Origin: Euperipatoides rowelli | Taxonomy: Eukaryota; Onychophora; Udeonychophora; Euonychophora; Peripatopsidae | Length of the DNA stretch: 10,979 nt | Assembly: GCA_003024985.2 (NCBI GenBank) | Contig: PXIH01S0053827.1 | Strand: one strand, 5' to 3' | Part shown: piece after piece, positions 1 to 7,260 of the stretch | How positions within the stretch are numbered: position 1 is the first letter of the stretch | How the letters are laid out: each line of letters begins with the position of its first letter | Notes under the pieces: model-generated | Database searches by the model: none | The model's input: the letters and a program-made list of their open reading frames with translations, nothing else | What the model was told of the DNA's origin: nothing | Program-made: the position numbers and the translations under genes

Positions 1-609
1 ATATTTTTATTGTTTTTAGCCACGAATTTTAAATGCATTGACAGTAGATGTCAAACTTTGCCAAAAAATTTAAAGATTTTCCTTTTTTTTTCTCAGAAAA
101 CTAATAATTTTACAAATGAATAAGTAAACATTAGTACATTATAAATGTAAATTTTCTTAAAATAATAAAAAAATAAAATATTTTAGCCAAGTTTCAGCCC
201 AATAATTCGACCATTCTATAGCTATAACAGAGGCATCATTTGCCAATGGCCATTAATTTTTTAATAATTACGATGCCCCAGGGAAAAGATTTATGAGTAA
301 TAACTTTTCAAATTTCTAAATTTTCTAAGAAAAAATCCCATTTTATTCATTAAAAAATTCATATTAATTTAACGGTACAAAGTAGAGCAATAAGATTAGG
401 CTTGTTTGAAAGCTTATAAAATTATGTTAAATTTTAGATAATTTATGCATTCTGAAGTTAATAATGTTTGGATAATTATTAAAATACTTATGATTTTTTT
501 CAATTAACCATTTTATATTGATAAAAGCACTACTTTTCAAGCCTTTTGTAGTAAAAGGGTCAATGATTAAAATATTTCCATTAGAGGTTTTTGTAAATTA
601 AACTGTCTA
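1..609. other. AT-rich non-coding stretch downstream of the protease pseudogene
   Basis: I find no convincing reading frame on either strand and no trace of a polymerase B or packaging ATPase, which a full Polinton would carry. The stretch is AT-rich with short A and T runs. On the minus strand an AATAAA lies at 347-342, which could serve a transcript coming from the protease, but it is about 260 bases past the protease stop and such a motif is frequent by chance here. Terminal inverted repeats of the element could not be recognised. Confidence 0.6.
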
Positions 610-1013
610 TTAATATAAAAGTTTATAAACATGTTTTTTTTTTTCAAATAAATTTAAAATGTCTATCATGCTCCATCCTCTGCATAGAAGATAGAAGACA
701 CAATACTGCCCACACATGGTGCTCAATCCTTGGATGAGTTGATTATTGAAAATAATAGGTAAATGAAATGTTTTTAAAAAGTTTATAAAATCTTCCATTG
801 TTGGTGGTTGACCATAAGAATCAAAGTATTCTACTTGTTCCATATACAATACACAGCTAGCCAATGTTTTCCATGGTAGATAGAAGGGTCAGTATTCAGG
901 ATGTAGCCGCTGTATTTGGGTTTTGTAGGGAGTTGATCTCTGGCGAAAACACCATGGAACTGAGATGAAGCATTGGGATCTTGTAAAATTTTCTCGATCT
1001 GTAGAGTATCCAT
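610..1013 (-). pseudogene. Adenain-type cysteine protease (C5-like), frameshifted
   Basis: In Polintons and adenoviruses this enzyme matures capsid and core proteins. The reading starts at ATG 1013 (MDTLQIEKIL). The first part, 1013-831, carries NTDP and then KHWLAVY, whose His (codon 866-864) is the expected catalytic base. The frame then slips near 840-833, where a stop follows CIWNK and the protein continues in the next frame with VEYFDSYG, which supplies the acidic triad member. Gln at 732-730 (LIQGLS) and Cys at 714-712 (MCGQYC) fit the oxyanion Gln and nucleophile. The Gln-to-Cys spacing is six residues, one shorter than the seven I expect for adenain, so a codon may be missing. The second part ends at the stop 612-610. 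Total length is about 130 codons, somewhat short for the family. It is the last gene of the series, about 32 bases after the capsid-type gene. One frameshift makes it a pseudogene, but all active-site residues can still be seen. Confidence 0.85.
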
Positions 1014-1045
1014 GATTTAGTTTGTATAGTCATAAATAACTTCTT

Positions 1046-2197
1046 TTATGAGTGATTTCTAAAAAATTCAAAGACAGCATAGATGATTAGAACTACAGTT
1101 TGTGGTAAAGGGATAGTGAATTGCAAATCAATTCTTAAATCACCAAACTTGATGAGTGCGAAATGGTCAGAACTTAAATAATAGCAGAATAGTGGGTAGC
1201 CACTAGGATAATCATCATGAGTGATAATGCCTCCTACATCCTTAAACATTTTCCGGTACCACTAAAAATAGTATTAAAGGCATTGAGATATTGATTATTA
1301 TTGAAATCTAACAGTAGAGGTTGGAATAGATACTGTTCATTATCTAAATATAAGGCTAGATAATTTAAATCGTAATGTTGAAAATTAAATGGATTCTTTT
1401 ATAATCACAATTGAAATCTGAGGTTAGAACTAGATATTTAGGAATTTGTCCAAAAAATAAATTATCCAGGATGGAAATCATTTTACATACTGTATGGTCC
1501 CTAGGATACTTAGCCAATGCTTTTAATAATACATGAGCATGACCTAATAGAACTGAAGGGGAGATGATCACTTTACGTACATAAATTTACATTCTTCTAT
1601 TTGTATATTATATGCTTTGGCCACTTCATTTGTCATTAAACAAAATCTATTCCTATTTCTATTCAAACATAATTTCATATTCACTCCATTAAGTAAAAAT
1701 TTAGATTGAAAAAAAATATCATATAGGTCCCATGAGTTCCATACTGTTTTAAAAAATTCACTTATTTTTTTGAAACCATCATTTCTAGTATTTACAGAGT
1801 TGTGTGGTGATAGCATCTTCTCCGTAATTTAATATTGTTTTGATAAGANCTCAGTAGGGGTAGTATGGGTTTATGAGGGAGACGATAGTATCATTCATAC
1901 TTACACTAATTTCATTGAAGAATGAATGAAGTAATAAATTTATCAGGCCTACATTATTTTCCGGTTTTAAATCTTCACCTTTCCCATTCACAATTTTACA
2001 TTTAACATAAAGCCTTGTATGGTTTAAATCTATATATTGTTCACCGCTTGCTGAAATGAGGAAATCGATAGTGCTGAAGCTGTGAGGGAAGATACGGGTA
2101 TATACTACACCCATTAGCCTTTTGAAATTGATATTTGAGTCCCTGGTATGGTAAATAGATTAAAGACATTTTTATAAGAATATATTTTAATGATAGA
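1046..2197 (-). pseudogene. Capsid-type protein, F54H12.2-like family, heavily frameshifted
   Basis: The order of conserved pieces matches the large 'F54H12.2-like' family found in animal Polintons, and I infer (not proven) a double jelly-roll major capsid role. Reading leftward: NLFTIPGTQISISKG (about 2165-2117), then stops TAA 2116-2114 and TAG 2107-2105, then GEQYIDLNHTRLYVK and GLINLLLHSFFNEISVSMN up to PYYPY with TGA at 1853-1851. After a frame change come FFQSKFLLNGVNMKLCL, ISPSVLLGHAHVLLKALAKYP, DNLFFGQIPK, NFQHYDLNYLALYLD, and finally GGIITHDDYPSGY and LPQTVVLIIYAVFEFF, with the stop at 1048-1046. Frame changes occur near 2080, 1800, 1750, 1720, 1580, 1388 and 1250. An ambiguous base (n) is at 1849. 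No start ATG is left; the N-terminus must lie near 2197. About 384 codons in total. ATGs at 2114 and 1816 are internal, not true starts. Confidence 0.75.
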
Positions 2198-2597
2198 TTT
2201 CCTCTTCTTCTGACTCTTACAAAATCTTTTTAATAATGATGCAGTTGAACATGAACTTTTCCTTTTATTCTTTTTAGTAGATTGATATCTTTTTCTTTTT
2301 TTTACTGCCCTCTGGATTTGTAATGAGTGATGAAATTTTTTGACCAACATCTTGCATGACACCACTAGCGACATCTCTAGCTGTAGTCATAAGATGAGGT
2401 TTTAATGTAGTAGCGGCTTTACTTATTTTAGGTGCCATGTATCTTACTCCTTTACTCACTAGAGGGACTACTTTTCTAAATAAACTACTGAAAAAGAATA
2501 CCAAGCCATAACCGTACTGTACTGGACTTCCTCAGAATATATCAAAATCACCATTGCCTACTTGGCTATCATAATAGTCTATATATGGATTAGTCAT
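2198..2597 (-). pseudogene. Small basic pX-like core protein, broken
   Basis: This resembles the small glycine- and lysine-rich virion core/minor protein of adintoviruses and Polintons, compared in the literature with adenovirus pX. The start is ATG 2597-2595, overlapping the stop of the preceding gene by four bases. It begins MTNPYIDYYDSQVGNGDFDIF, is cut by TGA at 2534-2532, and continues in frame as GSPVQYGYGLVFFFSSLFRK and VVPLVSKGVRYMAPKIS, a hydrophobic-then-basic segment typical of the family. Near 2310-2295, within a lysine-rich tract, the frame changes. The basic tail KKRKRYQSTKKNKRKSS is then read in another frame and runs on with no stop into the N-terminal remnant of the capsid-type protein, so the old gene boundary near 2198 is only inferred. 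Role as DNA-binding core protein is inferred from composition and position. Confidence 0.6.
2594..2597 (-). promoter_or_regulatory. ATGA stop/start overlap between LPSNS gene and pX-like gene
   Basis: The TGA stop at 2596-2594 overlaps the ATG at 2597-2595 of the pX-like gene, in the same way as at the preceding junction. Two matching overlaps in a row point to a designed compact layout rather than to chance. Confidence 0.65.
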
Positions 2598-3459
2598 GAA
2601 TATTCAAAATAGGGTGAACGACGTAAACTAAAATGAAGTTTTAATAGAACTTTTCCGTAAGTGAATAGAATCGGAGCTCCTGTATCTTCTCTGATGTCTA
2701 TTTCTATACTGTTGAATAATTGCCTAGGTAAGGGTAAATAATGAGGAATATCAAATCTTTTATTGATCATACAATTATGTTTTTTAGTGTCTATGGGTAT
2801 AGTACAAAGAAGTGGAGCGTGTGTATCACCTACTACTTGTCGGTTGACGACATCAGAATAAATAAATAAACTCTGCATGCCTCTATTTATATCACTAGAA
2901 TAAGTACTTACTATTTTCATCTCTTTGAAATTCTTATAAGAAAATGTATCAGTGAAGTCACCATTTCAATATGATGTATTTTTAAATGCATCTACTTTAG
3001 CTTTTGTAAATCCTAGATGCCTGCATACATGTTGTGAAAGTTGTATTTCTGATAAAGTATAACTTTTTTCATATCTATTAAGGCTGAGTTGAATATAGCT
3101 TCCTCTAATACATGTTTTAAAACTAAAAGGTTGAATTTCAAATTCAAAATGATTAGATTTAATAGCTTTATTAATAGCATCTATAAGTTCTTTAATGCTA
3201 GTATAGATCCCTACAAGAATAATAAATTTATCATCATGTAGACTGAAATTAACTAATTCAAATTTATAAAGAAAATAAATTTCATTATTATTTTCATTTA
3301 TAGTATACTAAGTTTGTGGATATAGAATTTCAGTTACCCCGACTTCATAATCGGCTCCTGTTGAATCCCTCTTTGAAAGTTTAATTTTAAAATTTTGTAG
3401 TTTATTCTCAGGATAATATTCCATACAACTGTTGGAAGGTAAAGTAATATATAAATGAG

Positions 3460-3463
3460 TCAT
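3460..3463 (-). promoter_or_regulatory. ATGA stop/start overlap between integrase and LPSNS gene
   Basis: On the minus strand the integrase stop TGA (3462-3460) shares two bases with the start ATG (3463-3461) of the next gene. The predicted N-terminus starting here, MTHLYITLPSNS, is the family-typical one, so the overlap is likely ancestral. It suggests translation by termination and reinitiation, or splicing to separate mRNAs; the sequence alone does not decide. Confidence 0.65.
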
Positions 3464-4496
3464 AATTTTTTCAAGCCTTTTTCCAGAACCCAAGAGTTGA
3501 AGGATGAAGAATAACCTTGCCACTTGATATAATATTTTTCTCTAGCTCTTTTTTCTTTCAATATTTTTTCTATATTACAATAATCACTACTTTCTTTTTT
3601 AACTGCTTTTAGTTCTTCTTGGTAGTAAGTCCCATCAATAAACTCATCGTTCAAATGGTACTGTAGGGATTTGTTCCGTGATAATAAATATTTATTGAGC
3701 CCAATTGGAGATGTAACCTTTCTCGAACACTCTTTTCATTTTAGAAATTCTATCTTGTCTGATTTAAAATTTAAAAGATTGAGATTCCTCCCATAGTTTA
3801 TATTATAAAACTCCATATACTTCTTTTTAATTTTTCTTAGTTACTTCTATCGGACTTCGTTGAATACTTCTATGAAAAGTATGGTTATAACTTTTCATCA
3901 ATTGAGGTAAGATATTTAAATATGTTAAAGTATTTTTAGCGGTGAAATATCTTCACATACGTGTCTTTAATGTTCGATTGAAACGATGGACAACCACAGC
4001 TTTTAATTCTGACTTAGTAGTAAAGAAATGGATAGTATTCTCTTTTATATAAGTTTGAAAAATGTGATTCTGAAATTCTTTACCATCATCTGTCTGGAGC
4101 TTATTAGGTTTACATTCTTGTAGAGTTTTTTTTAAAAGTAATTAGAATGTCTTTAGCTGTTTTAGTTTTAATAGGTAGAGTCCAAGCATATTTGGAATAG
4201 ATATCAATACAAGTCAATAAATATTTAAAACCTGAATTATATTTGGAAATATTTTGTAGATCTACTAAGTCAGCTTGAAATTGATCATAGATCCCATCAA
4301 TGATAGTCTTTCTTCTTTTAAATTTTTTTCTAACAGGTTTATGTAAAGTATAGGCATCTTGAGTTTCAAACCATTCATTAAATTTTGATTTATCATATGC
4401 TATGTCTTCATGTATGTCTCAATGGAAGGCTTGTTTCCCCGATAGACTGCCTTCTTATTCGAAATTGTAATACTTTTCTATCCATTGATTTTCCAT
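3460..4496 (-). pseudogene. Polinton DDE integrase with C-terminal chromodomain, inactivated
   Basis: The retroviral-type integrase that inserts Polintons. The start is ATG 4496-4494. In-frame stops: TAA 4457-4455, TGA 4421-4419 and TGA 3955-3953, with more (TAA, TAA, TAA, TGA) between about 3810 and 3645. The catalytic core shows Asp in FQADLVDL (codon 4271-4269), then IDIYSKYAW, then Asp in QTDDGKEF (codon 4090-4088). Where the third acidic residue (Glu) belongs, before RFNRTLK, the codon at 3988-3986 is CAT (His), so the DDE triad is broken. A frameshift lies at the T-run 4126-4133. Downstream come FHRSIQRSP, RISKMKRVFEKGYISNW (about 3745-3695) and, after another shift or deletion near 3658, a chromodomain with YYIKWQGYSSSFNSWV. 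It ends at TGA 3462-3460, inside the ATGA overlap with the next gene. About 345 codons, near the expected full length. Confidence 0.85.
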
Positions 4497-4613
4497 TTTT
4501 ATTACAACACCTACTCCAGCATATAAGTTTAATTTTCATAAGTCTGATACATATCTAATTTGATAACTAATAAAATAAAATGAAGTTAATAAGTACTGTA
4601 TCTTTTTACCCCA

Positions 4614-4684
4614 GCTATATAATTTTAACTTAGATACCTTACTCTGATTGGTGGATTATAAAAAAAATACTGAATTCTGATTGG
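4614..4684 (-). promoter_or_regulatory. Candidate promoter of the integrase unit: two CCAATCAG boxes and a TATATAG box
   Basis: Read on the minus strand, CCAATCAG occurs at 4684-4677 and again at 4651-4644, exactly 33 bases apart, followed by TATATAGC at 4621-4614. The integrase ATG follows about 120 bases later. CCAATCAG matches the known NF-Y target. Spacing and order (CCAAT, CCAAT, TATA, gene) fit a eukaryotic RNA polymerase II promoter. Function is inferred. Confidence 0.45.
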
Positions 4685-4804
4685 CTAATAACATTTTTTA
4701 TGTGAATGGATATTATGAATGAAATACTACAAATTTAACAGTTATAAATATATATTTATTAAACATTTATAAAAAATATTTACAATACAATTTTCGAACT
4801 AGTT

Positions 4805-4810
4805 TTTATT
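4805..4810 (-). terminator. AATAAA polyadenylation signal of the 4.8-5.4 kb unit
   Basis: AATAAA on the minus strand begins three bases after the TGA stop at 4815-4813. In AT-rich DNA the motif is common, but the closeness to the end of the coding remnant supports use as the 3' end signal. Confidence 0.4.
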
Positions 4811-4812
4811 TT

Positions 4813-5430
4813 TCAACTAGAAGAAATTTTTTTATTTAATTTATCAATGACATCTTCAAATAAAAACCTATTATTTTTAACATGAGAATAAATTCCATTT
4901 CTGTCATAGAAGTAAATGGAATGTAAAGAAGGATTTTCATGATATTTATATATATATATACATAGTTGTCAATCGTGATAATATTAGTAATAAATCCAAC
5001 TTCATTTAAAGACAAAAATATAGTCTCTTGTAACAGTCTTTTACTAAGTAATTTTTTTATCTTTGAATTTCAATTCTTCTGGAGTTTAAGGATATATTTT
5101 TTCTTTATACAAATTAATCAAATCAAAATATACAGATTGATGTATATACTGTAAAAAATTAAAATGATTAATTGTCTGATAATGTTGGCTGTAAAAGTTC
5201 AATTTTTTCTGTAGTTCTTTCATCACAGTATAAACACATTTAATATGATTATAACATTCAAAAAATAGTTGACCTTTGAAATTAAAAGTTTTTCCCATTT
5301 TTGATGTTAACAGATGAATAGAAGTTTTAAATTCATTAAAGTCCAATGGTGTGCTCCTGCAGTCAGCTGTGAGGATGATCTATTTCCGCTAGATGTCAAT
5401 ATGGTGGAAGTGTGTCCTTATAATGATCAT
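4813..5430 (-). pseudogene. Unrecognised gene upstream of the integrase, decayed
   Basis: I do not recognise the protein. An ATG at 5430-5428 in good context (GCCATGA) opens a frame with two TAG stops (5391-5389 and 5382-5380). It then stays open through LDFNEFKTSIHLLTSKMGK, FNFKGQLFFECYNHIKCVY, and HFNFLQYIHQSVYF to a TAA at 5088-5086. Past that, coding-like text continues in shifted frames: LQETIFLSLNEVGFITN, a slip in the TA repeat at 4945-4965, then YHENPSLHSIYFYDRNG and FLFEDVIDKLNKKISSS ending at TGA 4815-4813. The total is about 206 codons, rich in aromatic residues, Asn and Lys, with no clear signal peptide, membrane segment or zinc motif. Three CCAAT boxes and a TATA box stand upstream and AATAAA directly downstream, so it looks like a self-contained transcription unit, possibly an accessory gene of the same virus-like element. 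An unrelated host pseudogene remains possible. Confidence 0.45.
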
Positions 5431-5547
5431 GGCTTGTGGTGAAATTTTATTTTCAGGTACATTGGAATAACTCGTGATGCTTCAACAGTACTTGTAATAA
5501 CACACAGTTCAAACAGCTAGTATCAGCGGCGAAATAATAACATGATA

Positions 5548-5628
5548 TTATATAGGGTCATCTGTTATATGATTGGCTGAGAAGATCTTACCCGATGAAC
5601 CAATCAGATTACATCTGGGTTTGATTGG
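5548..5628 (-). promoter_or_regulatory. Candidate promoter: three CCAAT boxes and a TATATAA box
   Basis: CCAAT pentamers lie at 5628-5624 (minus), 5600-5604 (plus, as CCAATCAG) and 5576-5572 (minus), spaced by 24-28 bases in alternating orientation. TATATAA follows on the minus strand at 5554-5548. The coding remnant that starts at 5430 lies about 120 bases downstream, the same distance as before the integrase. Confidence 0.45.
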
Positions 5629-5658
5629 TCAATGTTTTTTAACCTTTGGTTTAGAGCA

Positions 5659-5664
5659 TTTATT
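5659..5664 (-). terminator. AATAAA polyadenylation signal of the 5.7-6.6 kb unit
   Basis: AATAAA on the minus strand starts nine bases beyond the TGA stop at 5675-5673 of the preceding coding remnant. Its position mirrors that at 4810-4805 in the neighbouring unit. Confidence 0.4.
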
Positions 5665-6153
5665 TTTTCTTTTCATAAGGGGGATATATATCCTTTACCG
5701 TTTAATGAGGGTTTTAATCCCATAATATTTATTGTAGAGTTCCGGATGCCCCCAATTGAAATCGATGGGTAACGTTCACCACAGAAATGTGTCCCTTCGA
5801 TTTTGGGTTCTTCACAAGAGGTATTGTAGCATTTAAACACATAGCTTATTTTCTTTATTTTTGTTGGTAGTAATGTTTTACGGATGGATTGGTTACTGAG
5901 TGTAGATAGTAATTCATCCTGAGTAGATGCTATCTCATCCAGAGTGGAAGTTAATGTAAGGGTGCATTCCAGTTCATTCTGAGTAGATGTTAGCACTGGA
6001 CTTGAAAATAACACTGAGTCTAGTGATGGTAATAGGGTGACATTATAATCATAGTCATAGAATTCATGCATTTTTTGCACAAAACCATCAATTGTGATCG
6101 GTAATGCTGCAATAATCAGAATTCTCTACCACAAAATGAAAACAGCTGGAATA

Positions 6154-6172
6154 CCCGCATGGTTTATGCGGG
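6154..6172. repeat. GC-rich hairpin in exon 2 of the unknown gene
   Basis: CCCGCAT at 6154-6160 and ATGCGGG at 6166-6172 are perfectly complementary with a 5-base loop. It stands out in AT-rich surroundings and sits where the reading frame changes, so slippage or deletion at the hairpin is conceivable. Confidence 0.5.
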
Positions 6173-6228
6173 CGTTGAGTCATTAATGGTGATCACTTCC
6201 GGCACTGATTCAAACGTGTTGTAATTTT

Positions 6229-6321
6229 CTAAAAATAATGAAACAGAGAAAGAAAAAATAATGACTATATAACGTCTAATAAATTAATACACTTAGAAAA
6301 AATATTTAATTTTATACATAC
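6229..6321 (-). other. Probable 93-base intron
   Basis: The donor GTATGT begins at 6321 and the acceptor, with a pyrimidine-rich stretch before TAG, ends at 6229. Both sites match the animal consensus. The stretch between is AT-rich with stops in all minus-strand frames, as expected for a short intron. No transcript evidence is available. Confidence 0.45.
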
Positions 6322-6597
6322 CAAGTTCTTTTTTTCTTGATATCTAATTGCTGCTCTAGTTTCTATTTCTCCCTAGTGGTGAGAAATATAACTTCACTTT
6401 GAGTGGTGATTTGCTGCTCAAGATCGGTGATCTCAGTCCCCATTAATGTCAGTAATAACCCATTTAACTCTTGACCCATCATGGACTCCATATCTCCGAT
6501 TGAGATAACGTTCAGGGCTTATACTTTCTGTATATTAGCACTTGGATTCATTCTCAATGGGTTTTGCGAAGGTAATGGCTTATAATTATTCCCTACT

Positions 6598-6606
6598 CCT
6601 TTTATA
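6598..6606 (-). promoter_or_regulatory. TATA box (TATAAAAGG) of the spliced unknown gene
   Basis: TATAAAAGG on the minus strand is close to the ideal TATA element and stands about 47 bases before the first ATG (6551), leaving room for a start site near 6575 and a leader of about 25 bases. Confidence 0.6.
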
Positions 6607-6655
6607 CAGTATGGTCGGATTCAAATGCAAGGAAATACGTTAGTTTAGACATTAG

Positions 6656-6746
6656 CCAATAAATGTTCATCTTTTAAGCCAACGAGTGGCTCTCCTTCCT
6701 TTTTTAGAGACTTCAACTTCTGGCCACGCTTTATTGGACCAATCAG
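6656..6746. promoter_or_regulatory. CCAAT boxes upstream of the TATA box, including a palindromic pair
   Basis: A CCAAT lies at 6656-6660, and the palindrome ATTGGACCAAT at 6733-6743 extends to CCAATCAG (6739-6746). They stand about 50 and 130 bases upstream of the TATA box at 6606. Together with the similar clusters before the other two minus-strand units they form a recurring layout. Confidence 0.4.
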
Positions 6747-6960
6747 AAATGGCTTCCAGTTTTCATAACAGTCCACACTTACCTATGATGTATTAAAATA
6801 ATTTTCTAGGTTGCTACTTGTTCTAACATGCTGCCAAAATGTCCTAACATGTTAAGCTATGACATATGCAAATTATATATGGGATCAAACCCTCTCTTTT
6901 TAGTAATGAAACCAGTGAGGGTCATGTGACAGGAAGTCAGCCATGTTGGATTTTTAAAAA

Positions 6961-7260
6961 AAAATATTTTCTAAGTTATTTGCACAAAGTTCTGCTCATC
7001 CAAGATGGCCAACTTCTGGTCCGGTATTTTTATTTTTATTTTGGGGGTCTCAAATTCATGTGGCCAGAATAACCACCATTTTGAATAATTACAAACTTAT
7101 AAAATTTTTGAAAATATTTTCTAAGTTATTTGCACAAAGTTCTGCTCATCCAAGATGGCCAACTTCTGGTCCGGTATTTTTATTTTTATTTTGGGGGTCT
7201 CAAATTCATGTGGCCAGAATAACCACCATTTTGAATAATTACAAACTTATAAAATTTTTG
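6961..7260. repeat. Exact 150-bp tandem duplication (two copies)
   Basis: 6961-7110 and 7111-7260 are identical at every base by direct comparison. The first 20 bases occur a third time at 7261-7280, after which the sequence diverges but stays recognisably similar (a weak third unit). This is a recent duplication or an assembly duplication. Confidence 0.95.

Larger units (their letters stand above)
2594..3463 (-). pseudogene. LPSNS-motif protein of Polintons (possible minor capsid), two in-frame stops
   Basis: An unnamed protein commonly found beside Polinton integrases in animal genomes. It starts at ATG 3463-3461, which overlaps the integrase stop as ATGA; this is chosen over any start further upstream because MTHLYITLPSNSCMEYYP is the N-terminus expected of the family. 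The frame then holds for 290 codons to the TGA at 2596-2594, with two internal stops: TAG 3310-3308 just after VGVTEILYPQT, and TGA 2968-2966. Between and after them are uninterrupted segments such as GFTKAKVDAFKN, then DVVNRQVVGDTHAPLLC and FNSIEIDIREDTGAPILF near the C-terminus. No frameshift was needed, making it the best-kept gene of the element. The function is not established; a minor capsid or penton-like role is a guess from its place among virion genes. Confidence 0.7.
610..4684 (-). mobile_element. Decayed Polinton/Maverick (adintovirus-like) element, integrase-to-protease segment
   Basis: Five consecutive minus-strand coding remnants match the gene set of animal Polintons: a DDE integrase with chromodomain, an LPSNS-motif protein, a basic pX-like protein, an F54H12.2-like capsid-type protein, and an adenain-type cysteine protease. 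The genes are tightly packed: ATGA overlaps at 3460-3463 and 2594-2597, and about 32 bases between the capsid-type gene and the protease. All five are interrupted by stops and frameshifts, so this is a fossil copy. No polymerase B or FtsK/HerA-type ATPase is seen, and neither terminal inverted repeats nor the 6-bp target duplication could be placed, so the limits given are only those of the recognisable genes plus the upstream promoter motifs. The element may extend right to about 6.75 kb and left beyond the window. Identification rests on motifs and gene order, without a database search. Confidence 0.85.
5673..6551 (-). pseudogene. Unrecognised spliced gene, decayed; coiled-coil first exon
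   Basis: I do not recognise this gene. The first ATG after a TATA box, at 6551-6549, opens a frame MNPSANIQKV, then two stops (one after QKV, one after REK). The rest of exon 1 (to about 6322) is a likely coiled coil with MGTEITDLEQQITTQ and KLEQQLDIKKKR. A good splice donor (G|GTATGT) follows, then an acceptor at 6229. Exon 2 reads NYNTFESVPEVITINDSTP, a frame change near 6168, NHAGIPAVFILW, a stop, then an open frame (from about 6114) with TIDGFVQKMHEFYDYDYN, three imperfect copies of an L-x-STQ-D/N-E-L repeat (about 5990-5890), a Cys pair (CYNTSC) followed by HFCGERYPS, and a TGA stop at 5675-5673. Exon 1 joined to exon 2 is out of phase by one base, consistent with decay or with a misplaced splice site. 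AATAAA follows the stop. It may be a lineage-specific gene of the Polinton or a host pseudogene. Confidence 0.4.

Noticed and set aside
3464-3523. A longer N-terminus for the LPSNS protein, starting at 3523
   Set aside because: That stretch is the integrase C-terminus in another frame; the family-typical N-terminus begins at the ATG at 3463.
610-4496. An altered genetic code (TGA read as an amino acid) to explain the many TGA stops in the element
   Set aside because: TAA and TAG also interrupt the genes, the TGA codons do not fall at one consistent residue type, there are many frameshifts, and the receptor gene uses the standard code. Decay explains it better.
5441-5458. Plus-strand splice-acceptor-like sequence TTTTATTTTCAG before GTACATTGG
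   Set aside because: No plus-strand exon follows, and the motif is easily met by chance in T-rich DNA.
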